Of a stretch of DNA of 64,000 nt, positions 48,833 through 60,704 are shown one piece after another. The notes beneath the pieces were generated by a model. It made no database searches and was not told the DNA's origin. It worked only from the letters and a program-made list of their open reading frames with translations. Made by a program: the position numbers and the translations under genes. The stretch's first letter is position 1. Each line of letters starts with the position of its first letter. The stretch is from Pyrocephalus nanus (Eukaryota; Chordata; Aves; Passeriformes; Tyrannidae), in assembly GCA_038380795.1 (NCBI GenBank), contig CM076261.1:11724556-11788555 (forward strand). The letters run 5' to 3'.

Positions 48833-50439
48833 CTAGAATTCAGTAGCAAAATTCCATTGACAAAGCAGAGGTATTATGATTTGCAGAAGTTACATAGCTG
48901 ATACTTCAATTTCCACATTTCTGAGTAGCGAATCTCCCACATCTATATATCCTTGTATCTACTAAAAGTAAATTTTCAAGAGCACAGAGGAAAAAAGATC
49001 TTAAAAGCATCTCGAATCTTTTTCTCCAAAAACTGTTTTCTATCTATGTTAATCAATATATTTTCCAGAATTTTCTCAGTAAGATCAGTTTTTAAAATGA
49101 GAAGCCATTATTGGTTTATGTTAGTATTTCTTCTTTTAAGTTGTATGACCTCTCCTGTATAACTCTTTAGAAATTTTTTACTTTATCTTTTTTTTGTGGG
49201 TTTGGTTGTGGTGTTTTGGTTTTGGGTTTTGTGGTTTAGGGTTTGCTTTTGGTTTTATTTAGTTGGAGACAACAGACTGAAATTACTGGGATTTTTTTCT
49301 TTAACTCTGAAAATTGTGAAAATTAGAATATTTAAAAGTTATTAAAATATAAATATTGGACTCCTTGTTCATGTGATGCTCTTCCCTGAAGCCTCTTTTT
49401 GACATATGAATGATTAACCCCACTATAATATGTTACAGAGGGTGGAGAAGAAAAAGAGATGGGGTGGATGCTGAATAGGGGTGAGAGGGACAGTGAAGAC
49501 ATCCTCTTGTGCCTGGCCAAGACATCAATTTAATTTCATTTTTTTTAGATGAGTTTACCAATTAGTGGAAATAAAGAACTACGTATGGAAGAATGAGAAG
49601 GGCAGCAGATGTGGACAAGATTAAAGCTTTTCCCAGAACTTTAAATAGTGCTGTACTGGAAAATAATTTCTCTTTGGTTGAAGCTGTATAAGAAATCTGG
49701 TCAAAGAAAAGGAGGAGCAGGTCTATAGCAAACTAATGATAATGAATATTTTTCCCAGTTGGGACATCTTTACTGGACAACACAGCAATATGCTGCCTTC
49801 AACAATAGCTAAGTCCCTATAGGAAGAATTAAAAGAGTACACAAAAGTTATTCCCCTCACTGAACAGATGCAGCATATGCCTGAGGATAAAACAGTTCTC
49901 GTGCTGCTCCCAGTCTACTTCCCAGACCTGAAGGATTGATTCAAGGCAGAATGAGAGAGTAATTCTTCCTCTGAGTTCTTTCATTTCATAGTATGTCTGC
50001 AGGGACTTGCAATAAAAGAGTAAAATTATTGTACTGTTTTCTGTGAAGTGGAAACTTATCTTGTGCCTACCTACTAGGAGACATAGCAATCAATTCAGAT
50101 GGCTGAGTAGCTAGCTGCACTAACAGCTGTCCAACAGCAACCAAATAACTCAGAGAAGAAGGCACAGTTCCCATGGCTCGATACTACATCTTGAGCATTT
50201 TGTCTTCTTTGAAACAGTAACAGTGGTGTGAGGAACAAATTTAAGTAAAAAATATGGCAAACTAAAAAAGCTCTGAAGGCTGAAAGCTATAAGTTCTAAA
50301 TGGTCCATGACTCCTGATTTCCTTTCTCTGTACTAAAAATGTCACCACTGTTTCAAACAGTGCATAACTATGTCTATACATAGCCATGGCATTTTCGTGT
50401 AATCAACTGGCCCCAAACATAAGCAGTGGCTGCTGGTGG
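48833..50439. other. Non-coding DNA, including a T/G-rich tract
   Basis: 49191-49262 is a GGTTTGG/GTGGTTT low-complexity tract. The rest could not be assigned. The part just before 50440 may be diverged CR1 ORF1. Confidence 0.45.
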
Positions 50440-51196
50440 TTGGAGATTAACATCTGCAGGGGATGGACACAGAAGTGGTTTGTTGTCTTGGCATATTTGT
50501 TGCTTGCTAGCGTCTCAGTTCTAGAATGTCGCAGAGAAACCACTAAGGCTCATTCAGTCTGCTAGCTATTATCCTTTGATGATCATCCATACAAAGACAA
50601 ATGCTGCTATTGGAGAGACCTTTAGCTTATCATGAGGCCCTTGGGATGATAAAGAAGAACATGAGAATGCAGGCAGTGTTCTTGGTCTTGCCGGTAAAAT
50701 GGAAAAGCTTAGCTAAAAATGTACTGCAGGAAAACCCTGTCTGCATGGCTGGTACAGAAGCAGGACTCCATATTTTAAGAGTATGGAATAATTTCTGAAA
50801 AACTAGGACTTCTGGGTAGAAAAAGGAATATGGAGGATACAAATTCGGTCAAGACTCTTCCCTCCCTTTCCCTCCCCTTTTATATTTTCTTCCCCCCTCC
50901 CCCCTCCCCCCCCCCCGCTAATTAGTGAGGAGGGCTTTAAACTAGATTCATCTGAGGATGATAAGAGTAACACAAGAGACATGGAGACAAAAGTAAGAAT
51001 GTACTCCCCAGGGCTCAGCATAATGCAGAAAATTCTCCTGCTCCTGCTGTGAAAGCTTCATCTTTAAGAGAATATCACAATTGCCCATATGCAAAGTCAT
51101 GAAGCCTGGGAAACAACAAAACAAGCTTAGAAGCCTGTGCACAGTTGCAGAGCTATTATCTTATTGAGATTAAATAGAAATAATGGGATAGCACCA
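50440..51196 (+). mobile_element. Old long CR1 LINE, first part: ORF1 end and ORF2 start
   Basis: The DNA follows the CR1 ORF1 region (AAGTGGTTTGTTGTCTTGGC, GCTATTATCCTTTGATGATC, GAGGCCCTTGGGATGATAAA, GGTAAAATGG), which in CR1 encodes an esterase-like protein. It ends with GAGGGCTTTAAACTAG (50930-50945), the characteristic ORF1 stop. It then enters the ORF2 leader and endonuclease start: AAGCCTGTGCACAGTTGCAG and ATGGGATAGCACC. A pyrimidine/C tract (50858-50916) replaces a few ORF1 codons. There are many stops. The continuation lies after the younger insertion, from 51454. Confidence 0.75.
50892..50916 (-). repeat. C-tract, potential G-quadruplex on the minus strand
   Basis: Runs of six, six and eleven C separated by single T make a strong G-quadruplex pattern on the opposite strand. 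The whole 50858-50916 stretch is almost pure pyrimidine. It sits just before the end of the CR1 ORF1 relic. Confidence 0.85.
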
Positions 51197-51453
51197 TCCT
51201 CTGGTCTCAAGTTGCACAGGAGAGGCTTAGATTGGATTTTAGGGAAAAATTCTTCACAGAAAGGGTTCTCAAGCATTAAAACAGGCTGCCCAAAGAAGTG
51301 ATTGAGTCACTATCATTGGAGTTAGATAAAAGAAGGGTAAATGTGGCACTTAGGGACATGGTTTAGTGGTGGATTTGACAGTGTTGGGTTAAAGGTTGAA
51401 CTTGATGATCTTAAATGTCTTTCCCAACCTAAGTAATTCTATAATTCCATGAA
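51197..51453 (+). mobile_element. Younger CR1 3' end nested in the older CR1
   Basis: CCTCTGGTCTCAAGTTGCAC, CTTAGATTGGATTTTAGGGA, TTCTTCACAGAAAGGGTT and TAGGGACATGGTTTAGTGGT run to the tail TAATTCTATAATTCCATG. This is the CR1 3' UTR with clearly less divergence than its surroundings. The older CR1 endonuclease sequence stops at 51196 (GATAGCACCAT) and resumes after 51453 (CATGGTTTGATTCAGGCTCT), so this copy jumped into the older one. Confidence 0.85.
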
Positions 51454-53135
51454 TGAAGATTTCCATGGTTTGATTCAGGCTCTTTTGGAAAGGTAGAGAA
51501 GATAGGATTGAGGTTACACTCTAGGCAAAGGAGTGGTGCGAATGTGTTCAAACAAGTGAAGAGTCAACTGAGATCTTATGGCTAAGGATCAAAAAGCAGA
51601 TGAAAATAGAAGACATCATGGTAGGTGTTATGGATCAAGAAGGAAGTAGACAAGTCTCATTACAATTAGAGGAAGCCTCATAATTACAGGCACTGGCACT
51701 GGCACGGGACTTGAACCACACTGCTGGTGTTTGAAAGGGCAACATGGTGATGTGATTCAGATTTCTAGAGTATGTTGATGAGACAGGAGGTCAAAAAACA
51801 AACTCTCCTCCTGTTGGTTACTTATGAATTAGGAACAACCAGTCAGAGCTGTGAAGGCTAAATGCAGCATTGGCAGAAGAAACTCCAAGTTAAAACCCTG
51901 AGCAAAGTGAACAAGACTAATAGTAGAATTACAGCCCTGGTCTTGAGGAGAACATATATTGGCTTGTTAAGAAGCTGCTTGGCAGGATCTTGTAGGAAAC
52001 TACTCTGAAGGGCAAAGAGACCCAGGAGAACTACTTGATATTCAAACTGACCTCCTAAAGCACAAGAACAGTGTGTTTCAACTTGCAGAGAGTTACAGTC
52101 GTGGCAGAATGCCCGCACTGATGAAAAAGGAGCTCCTGACTGAGCTCAAATACAAAAAGGAAGAATGCAGAAGGTAGAAGCAGGGATGAGCTACCGAAGA
52201 GGAATACAGAGACATTGCCTGAGCACCTAGGGTTGGAGTAAGGAAAGACAAAGCTCAGAGTTGCAGCACACACATGATGTGAAGGACAGCGAGGGTTTCT
52301 ATAATAGATTTTAAGCAAAGGGAAAGATAAGAAAATGTAGTCCCGATGCTCATTGGGGTCAGATGGCTTTTGATTTAGTTGATGAACAGAGGAAGAATAG
52401 TGCATGTGGATAACTGACAGTGAAGCCATTTACTAGGGACAGTCCTGAGTGATTGGTATCAAGGCAAACACTACCAGTGTCTTTATTAACAGTATAGGTG
52501 ACTGGACAAAATGTACTTTCTGCAAATCAAAAATTAAGGGGAACAGACAGTGTTCTGGTGGTCAGAACCTCCATAAGACATAATAATGAGCTGACTTCCT
52601 TCAGTTCAACAAAACAAAATGCCATGTCCTCCATATGGAATGCAATAAACCTGAGTCACGATTAAAGGCTGGACACTGGCTAGCTGAAAAGCAGATTTGC
52701 AAGCCAACTGCACACCGGGTTCTTAGCAAGGTCAGCCAGTGACTTCCCCTGGAGCACATAAAGACAAGGAGTAGCTGAGTTGTTCTTTTTCTACTTCTGC
52801 TTGAAGGCAGAATATTATTGCTGTCTGCCACTATCTAACGGGCAGTTGTAGAGAAGACAGAGCCAGATTAAAGGATACATAGTAAAAGGTCTAGGCACAT
52901 CTTGCAGAAGGGAAAGTTCAAATTAGTTGCTAGTATAGTTTCCCTATTTTTATTTTTTTTCGTGAAGATGACCAAACACCAGAACAATGGCACAGACAGA
53001 CTGCAGAGTATCCATTCTGGACAAACCCAAAAATTGACAGGACACAGCCCTAGTAATCTGTTCTACATTCTTTTGTGATTGAGGAGTTAGACTAGATGAT
53101 CTCCAGAGGAGATTTCCAATATACATTATTCTCTT
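51454..53135 (+). mobile_element. Old long CR1 LINE, second part: endonuclease, reverse transcriptase, 3' end
   Basis: This continues the 50440 element. GGTTACACTCTAGGCAAAGG and AGACATCATGGTAGGTGTTA are endonuclease parts. GAGCTCCTGACTGAGCTCAA with AGAAGGTAGAAGCAGGGATG marks the linker before the reverse transcriptase. TCTTTATTAACAGTATAGGT is the worn site near the catalytic region. GACTAGATGATCTCCAGAGG is the 3' UTR end. Most of the reverse transcriptase is deleted or too diverged to follow. With the first part it forms the longest LINE relic of the window, about 2.4 kb excluding the insert. Open frames up to 124 aa on the minus strand are meaningless. Confidence 0.8.
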
Positions 53136-54275
53136 CTAAGAGTAAATAGTAAAGTAAATCTGAAATCTCACCTGACATTAGCAACAACCCTATACTGAAA
53201 TATACTGGTTTCTGTGGTGTTCTGGTCTGGAATTTTACAGAGAAGGGGCAGGGGAAGGAAATAAATATCTTGGACATTAACATCACCTAACTTTAGATTC
53301 TTAATATTAAAAAAAAAATAAATTACTTTTTCTCCATACAAATTAAATTAAAAGAATTGACTGCTTACAAAAGATAATTTTTCCTAATAGTTAACAGCTT
53401 CTGAAGCCAATTTCAATCTCCAGAATGGAGGATGGGTAAATTCAAATGTAATGGGTCTGATTAATTTTTCTTTATTTATTAATCTGATTTGGCTTAGACA
53501 TTGATTGTAGAACAGTTCATCTCAATGGAAATTAATTTTTTTCATAGCATAATCACATTAAAATATATTCAATTTAAAAAAAATTATATAAATGTCTCCA
53601 CGGATAAATTGTAACTATAACTACATCTACAATAGCTACATCTACTTAAGTGCCTCTAGAGAAGGCAGGAAAGGAATAGATAGTTTATTTTTCCAACTTT
53701 CTTTGAACATTATTGTTCTGGTCAATGTTGAAGCAGATGGTAGCAGCAATAAGAAATTAAAATACTTTATTAATTTGAATGAAGACAAAAAATTAATGAA
53801 TAAATATATATGCATTAAATATATATAGTAGTTGGTAAAACCAGCCATATTACTAGAATTTTGTGCTCCTCCTACAGTACTATTTTTACTTGCAGGTCTA
53901 TAATCTGTGGCAACTGAGTGGGTTTTGCCAGCAGAACATATTTTGCATCTCACGTTAGCTCTGTTAGCTGAATTTCATTTAGGCATTTATAGTACCAATT
54001 AGAGGTATTCCTAATTCCAGCTCCTAAAAAATTAAGTAGAATTAACTCAAATTTAGTGCAAAACATTTTATAATTTGATATATAAAAGCCATCCAATTTA
54101 CAGAAGAGTCCTCAAATGCGAAATTTAACAACAGCAGAACCAGTTTGTTTTCACCATCTGAAGAGACTGAGGAGTCAGGATTCCATCTACCCCTCTCCCT
54201 TGCTAAGATTCCACTATTAAACCTGCCTATGCTCTCTTATTAGACCTGTTTTCACCCTTGGAGTGCTGAACAATC
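53136..54275. other. AT-rich non-coding DNA
   Basis: No gene or identifiable repeat was recognised. The 103-aa minus-strand open frame (53642-53953) has no recognisable features. Confidence 0.5.
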
Positions 54276-54365
54276 TGGTCTGGCAAAAGGTGTCCCTGCC
54301 CGAGCTAGAAGGAACTTTAAGGCCCATTCCAACTCAATGCATTCAATGATTCCATGATTATGTGA
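54276..54365 (+). mobile_element. CR1 LINE, very short 3' end
   Basis: GAACTTTAAGGCCCATTCCA and ACTCAATGCATTCAATGATTC are followed by a worn tail CATGATTATGTGAT. Only about 90 bp remain. Confidence 0.7.
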
Positions 54366-57092
54366 TTTTTATTAGCTATTGATAATAAAGGTTACAATTA
54401 ATTATTCTGAAATATTTACAAACAGCCATCATTTATCCAAAACTTATGGTTGGTGTGACATAATACTGTGGAAGAAACAAACTAATGACATTTCTTAAAG
54501 AAGAATATATAAAAGTATGGTATTCAAGTATAGAATATTCAAGAAATACCTGGTGAAGTAAAATTTCTGGAATAAGTATATTAACGAAAAGTCTGATAAT
54601 TTTTGAATGCACTGAGTCATTACTAGCTATCAGTGTAAAAGAATGCAGAAATTTCATGGAGAAGAGAAACTCACCAGCCAGTTTTATAAGCCTCACTTGT
54701 AGCTTCATCTATAAGTTATTAACTACTTCCTATCTTAAAATGTCATTCCATTTGAAATAAAGGCTGCACAAACCTTTATCCAAAGGTGTGGAAGGATGGG
54801 TCCTGACTGTCTGTTGTTGATATTTGTTGGTATTTCTGTTTTAACTTCAAAAATCCCATGCACAGCAACAGTGCACAAGGTCAGATTGGGTGACATGCGA
54901 AAAATCTCTACCAAGGAAAATCAGGAACAACTGTCAATCAACTTTTACAGTAACCAAAACAATAGTGGTCTTTATGCCTGTTTTTCTGTCAGTGGGTGAT
55001 AAATTCATCTTCTTAACTTCTAAATCTTTCTATGTAATTTATTAACAGGCCCTCAGATACTATGTCTGGGACAGAACATGAGGTAATTTCATTTGCCTCT
55101 TGTATGGTGTAAACTATAATATGTGACCAATATATTTTGTTGTTGAATCTTCTAATATGTGTTTGGATAAAACACCTCTTCCAGAAAGGAAACAAACTGA
55201 CTCAAAAGCATAAAAAATCCTCCACTTCCTCTCATAGTTTGCTACACCCTTCCTGCTAAAAAGAAATGCTTTCTATCTCATAATGAGATTTGAGCTTTAT
55301 AAGAATGCTATCATGTTCTCTGCATGCATTTGATCTTCTCTCACTCTCCCTGGGAAAAGCTTAATTAATATTGCAAAAATGTGAAGGTCAAACTTTCATT
55401 TATAAATGGTATTTAAAAGTCAGTGTAATTGGCAACATCTTGCAGAGTGCCAGGTGGACCTCCTTTTGCACTATTTAGAGAAAAGTTTTCATCACACATT
55501 GTTCTCTTGCTGATATATCTATCTTATTTTCAGCTGATATCTATATAGCCTAGTTTACATCTTCTAGAATGTAAAATATAACATATTCAAAGATCAGATT
55601 TTTCTGGTTTACTTACTAAACTTTCAGTATACCCCCCCATCACTACCTGTAAGAGGATAAAATCTGACTGGAAGATGAAAACTCCTCTAAATTGCAATGA
55701 TGATATTAAAATAATTATAGTTTGAGAATTTTGGCAAACATAATGCAGTTTCACAGTGAAAGAGAGCTTCCACTTACTTAATGATGGACATGTCCCCTTT
55801 GGCAAAACTATATCACTTCAGATCTACTAATCAGTCCCGGACAGAGTCCTGACAGGCAGTTTCTTCTGCACCAGCAGGGAACTCAGCCAGAAGAATGGCT
55901 AAGACAAGATAAATTGCAGTTTGAATTAGCTGCAGTTTAAATTGCCTTATAGGTAGTTTTTCCCCACTCAATGGTAGGTGTTTGTTTTTTAAATTTTCTT
56001 TGAAAGGCAAAGACCCACAGGTTTGATTTTGTTAATTCATTTGGAAATGACATTTTAGGGCTTAACTTTGAATCTGTAACATTTTGCATAATGCAAAAAA
56101 GCAAGTGCAAATTCTCATCCATATACCTTCATTATCTTCATCTGCAGTATTAATAATCTCACATTTTCTAAAAAGTCTTCTTTGTGTATTATTCCTAGCA
56201 ACATAATTCCCATGTCTCATGGGTTCCCAAATAAATGTCACCTTTTGGTGAAACACCTGCTCCTGAGAACATGTTCAAGCTGTTACACTGCTATTAGCCT
56301 GAAAAGATTTTTCTTGTAACTGACCCTGGTATATCCTCTTATTTAGGAATTCTAACTTTTATTTTTCACAAGATTTTTCACTGATATTCTTAAAAAAAAA
56401 AAAAAAAAAAGGTTTTAGATGTCTGCAACTAGGTCTAGGTCACTAGGTTGACTGAACCATTTTATCAATGAATTTAACTGATAAAATTAAATGCCAAAAT
56501 AGAGACAGAAAAACTACTTTCTCCTTTTTGCCATAGGTATGATGATAATGCAGTGATGACTGTGAAAAAGCTGGGGAGGGCAGAGGAGTAGACTTAAACT
56601 AAATAAAATGCTGTGATGTTTCACACTGTTTCAAACAAATTAAAAGTAAATACTACAGCATAAACTATCTAGATCAGCTTGTATCAAATGGTATGTTTGG
56701 CTCCTGAGATGGACAATAGTACCAAATTGTTTTCTTGTTACTGACTTTGGAAATAAAATCATTGCAAGAAAAGCATAAAAAAATAAAACCTGACCAAACA
56801 CATAAATAACAAGAGAAAATGGACACACAGAAAATTCTATGCCCACCTGTAGATATTCCACCATGAAAAAGATTGGAGCTTCATAACTGTGTTAACATCT
56901 GAAAATTCTTCACCCAGCTCTAGGAAAAAATGCATGAGAAAAAATTGTGAAATTCACTGCTTTAGTAGTAAATCTCATCAGTAAAATGGAAAGTTAATTA
57001 ACATCAAGCTGACAGCTCATTACAAGTCAGCACAATAATATGGATATGAGGTTACAAAACCATAAGCATGCCTCTGACCTGTGATCTATTTC

Positions 57093-57142
57093 CTTCCTTC
57101 CTCCCTCCTTCCTTCCTTTTGCTCCTTCTTCCTTCCTTTTTT
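57093..57142 (+). repeat. (CCTT)n-like pyrimidine tract
   Basis: CTTCCTTCC units run into CTCCCTCC and end in a T run. The tract is almost pure pyrimidine. Confidence 0.85.
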
Positions 57143-57867
57143 TTTTTAATAATTTCTCCTTAATTTAAATTAAAGGTTTCTGAGTTTTAAGGAACAATAA
57201 TATGCTTAATGACTTCAGTAAATCAGAGTCTTTGCAAACCCATATATTTCTGCCACCAATTCTAACATATTTAATGTCAGCTTTTGATAGATGTAGACAA
57301 AGAGCACATGATATGAGATGTGCCCTTGGCAGGGGTTGAAATATCAGAATCAGTAGTAAAGACATTTTTGAGTTACAGAGATTTTGAATGGTTGCTGTCA
57401 TACTTCCACTCCAATAATCCCAACAAACAAAAAGCTGCTCACAATATGATACATGGGCAGAGTGCCCAAGGGGCAGAAAACTGGCCAAAACATTTGCATT
57501 ATTATTACTAAATTTTTAGACTGTTTTGTTTTTTCTTTTGCTATCCACTTTCCATCTAGATTGCATGAAAAAAAATGCAAATGCAGAGAATTTTACTAAT
57601 GCCCACAAAATATTTCATTTTTTTGAAAAGGATTTTGCTTTGTCTTATCCAGATACACTAAGCACCTGCTCGATGTTTTTAAGATTCTAGGCACATTCAT
57701 CTTCTCCTGAAACTAGCTCATTTATTAACTCACTGACTTCAGTTCCAGATGCTAAAGCTAGCTGGATTTAGAGTATCTACTCAGTTCTGCTCCATGATAA
57801 ATCTGTTCATCATTATAGTAGTTGGAAATGAGGTTTGAAAGGTGAATAAGTGCTTTGTTTATATGAT

Positions 57868-57940
57868 TAATTTGTATATAGTTCTGCCTCATATATAACA
57901 TGTAGCTAATTTGTATACAGTTTTGCCTTTTATAGAGTAC
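57868..57940 (+). repeat. 39-bp tandem duplication, diverged
   Basis: TAATTTGTATATAGTTCTGC at 57868 is repeated as TAATTTGTATACAGTTTTGC at 57907, each followed by CTCATATA or CTTTTATA. The period is 39 bp with several substitutions. Confidence 0.8.
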
Positions 57941-59940
57941 ATTCACATATTATAGACAAAATACACAAATATTCAGCTGTCCCTAAGAGGCTTCCATAGT
58001 TTCAATAACTTGTTTCCAAAAGGTATTACAATGACCACAAAAAACTAATTTTATTTTGAGGACATTTAACAATAGTATTTCATACATCTTATGTGTAATA
58101 CCTACAGTTGTTTATGTATGTGTATGCATATACAGCAAATCACAAACAAAATATTTTTCTAAATGAGTTACTGCAGTTTGCTGACTTACTGTGCTTTCTA
58201 TGTTTAGCATTATCTGATTTGGGTTAGTGAGGAGATTTGAGAAGGGAAAGTACTCTGAATTCTGATGAACTACATTGCTTTGCCTCAGAGATGGCATGGT
58301 TCAGCTTCATGCAATTATACTGGGGATTCTACTGATAATCTTTATGTTTTTGGACTTTGGTGATTAATGCTTTCTATACTTCAGTGACTAAATAAAAAAT
58401 AAAAAATCCCGAAGTAAATCAATAGCTGAATGCTTGTGGGGGTCAAAGTGACTTATTTGAAAAGTATATCAGAGAAGACAGAAAAAAATTCATATTTTTC
58501 CTGGTTACTTATTCACAACCAAATTTATCCTGAATTTTCTTTCTTTCAAACATCTTCTTTGTAAAGCACCAATTAGCTAATAATTTAAAAAAAAAAAAAA
58601 TTACGGTATTAAATCCTATTAAAAATGAGTAAACTGTCCTTAAAAAGCAGAAGGCACTAAACAGAGTTAGTTAGGAAATTTTTGTTTCAAAAATATTCTA
58701 TGAATTTTCTTCTTCATGCAGGTATTATGCTGGTGATTTACCAGAGTATTGTCACAGAATGTGACAATAACAGAAGTTTGTGCTAAGTGCTACTTTTCTT
58801 GATATTTTTAGCAGCCTTAAACAAGATTCTCCAAGTAGTGTCTGTGTAACCAAAATCAAAAAGAACACTCGATAAATTTAAAGGTATTAAATCAGGCAAA
58901 TACATTTGCAAAGATCTGGAGCCAGTGGGTTGGCTCTTTTTATATGGGATGTCTGAATTATGTTGACAATCTAATAATGCGCCTGAGCAGCTAAAGGCTG
59001 ATACAGGCCTGCAGGAGCCGGTAATGTTGCTGCAACATGTTATAACATTAAGGACATCATGGAGATAAATGAGACGAATGTAGTCTGAAAATGAACATCT
59101 CCCTTGGTTTAAAAAATAAGTTAACTTCAAAAATAAATATTGTGCATTTACCATTTATATCTAGAATCTTGCATGGAATTTATACATATTGCTTTATGTA
59201 AGTTACTGAGCTAAATATTATAATAAAATATTCCTGCCTCTTTTCAAAGCAAAAAATATAATTAGCTGAAGTAGAAACCACCATTTTCTCTTGTTATCCA
59301 ACCATAGCTATTACTTTAAGCAAAATCATAAAAGTGACATTATACGGCAGAAGTAATGAAGTGTGGGTGGAAAATCAGCTGAGTTGACATGCAAAATGAG
59401 ACACTTCAGGACTGTCTGTGCTTGTAAATGAAATGCAGTCAAAATATTGCTCTATGTGGAATCTCATAAAGAAACTGAAAAACTTATTTTATCCAATTCA
59501 GGGCTGTAACATTTATTAAACTAGAATGATTATTATTAAACATTGCCATTTCTTTCTCTGCTTTTTTTTTTTCCCCAGCTATAAAGGAGTTTAATTCCAA
59601 TAAAATATTTGTTATAAATAACTCACAGACTTATTTATGATGCAGTATTTTTTATTATGATTTCCACCAACAAATTATAAGTTACAGTTTGTCAGGATTC
59701 TGGATAAATGTTGTTAGGAGCTAGCTAATAAGCCAGAGATTATTTACATTGTATCATTTATCTTTTTAAATATAATACCACATGCCACATGATTAATATC
59801 TGTTTTCAGCATCTCATGCCAGCTACTATGCTTCATTAGCAAAAGTAACAGGAAAGAGAAATTAATTAAAGCAGCATAAAATACAGAAGCAGAGCTTGGC
59901 AATTTTCACCTGTTAAGGTACAACAATTCTGAACACACTG

Positions 59941-60243
59941 TCACAGAACCACAGAAGAACTGAGGCTAGAAAGTACCTCCAGAGATCGTCTAGCCCAACT
60001 CCTCAGAATAAGGTCAGTCATCTACAGGAGGCTCTTTAGGACCATGTCCAGTTGGGTTGACAATATCTCTTAGGGTGGAGACTCCATAACCACTCTAGTT
60101 GGTCCAGTGTATGACCACCATCACAGTTGGAAAGGTTGTTTTTGTGGCTTTTGTCTTGTGTTTATACAGAATTTCCTGTATTTAAGTTCCTGTCTGTTGT
60201 CTGTCATCCTGTAACTGGATACCACAAGAAAAATCTGACCACA
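59941..60243 (-). mobile_element. CR1 LINE 3' end
   Basis: It starts with the inverted tail TCACAGAACCACAGAAG. It continues through TACCTCCAGAGATCGTCTAG, CCCAACTCCTCAGAATAAGG, GTGGAGACTCCATAACCACT and CATCCTGTAACTGGATACCA, the CR1 3' UTR and ORF2 end read in antisense. It is moderately diverged. Confidence 0.85.
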
Positions 60244-60354
60244 TATTCTTTATTTTCTATAAGCTCCAGTGATAACATGTTTGTTTTCATACTTATATTC
60301 CTCATATTTCAGTGTTAACCAGGCCGGGGCACAAAGATGGATCAGGAAAACAGC

Positions 60355-60370
60355 GGGGGGGAGGGGGGGG
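60355..60370 (+). repeat. G-run, G7-A-G8
   Basis: Two long G runs are separated by one A, within AT-rich DNA. A plus-strand G-quadruplex is possible. Confidence 0.85.
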
Positions 60371-60680
60371 ATAGCAGTTTGATTATTCTGATTAAAAATA
60401 AAGAATACCGAGAGTCATATACTGCAGAAGTTAAGCAATCCCTCATTTCCTTACTAACTTTTTTACCCTTCAGCATCTTTGAAAATATGACGGGTTAAGG
60501 AAGAAAAAAAAAATGTTATGGTTCCTTTTTCATTAGTTACTGTTACATACTGTATTAACAGATGTCTCCCAATGAAGGCCTTGATCAACCAATGTGGCAA
60601 GTCAGCTTCCTACTACCTAATACTACACTATAAATAATTTTCATTAGGTGCACTATTGCAAAAACTACATTGGAATTGCT

Positions 60681-60704
60681 TGTGTGTGTGTGTCTGTGTC
60701 TGTG
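60681..60704 (+). repeat. (TG)n microsatellite, interrupted
   Basis: Six TG units are followed by TCTGTGTCTGTG, so interrupted by C at two points. Confidence 0.9.

Larger units (their letters stand above)
54366..59940. other. Long AT-rich non-coding stretch
   Basis: No transposon was recognised in 5.6 kb. It contains an A19 run (56392-56410), a CCTT-type tract (57093-57142) and a 39-bp tandem duplication (57868-57940). 54796-54999 is a 67-codon frame discussed separately. 58880 onwards looks unique and non-repetitive and is a candidate conserved region. Confidence 0.5.
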
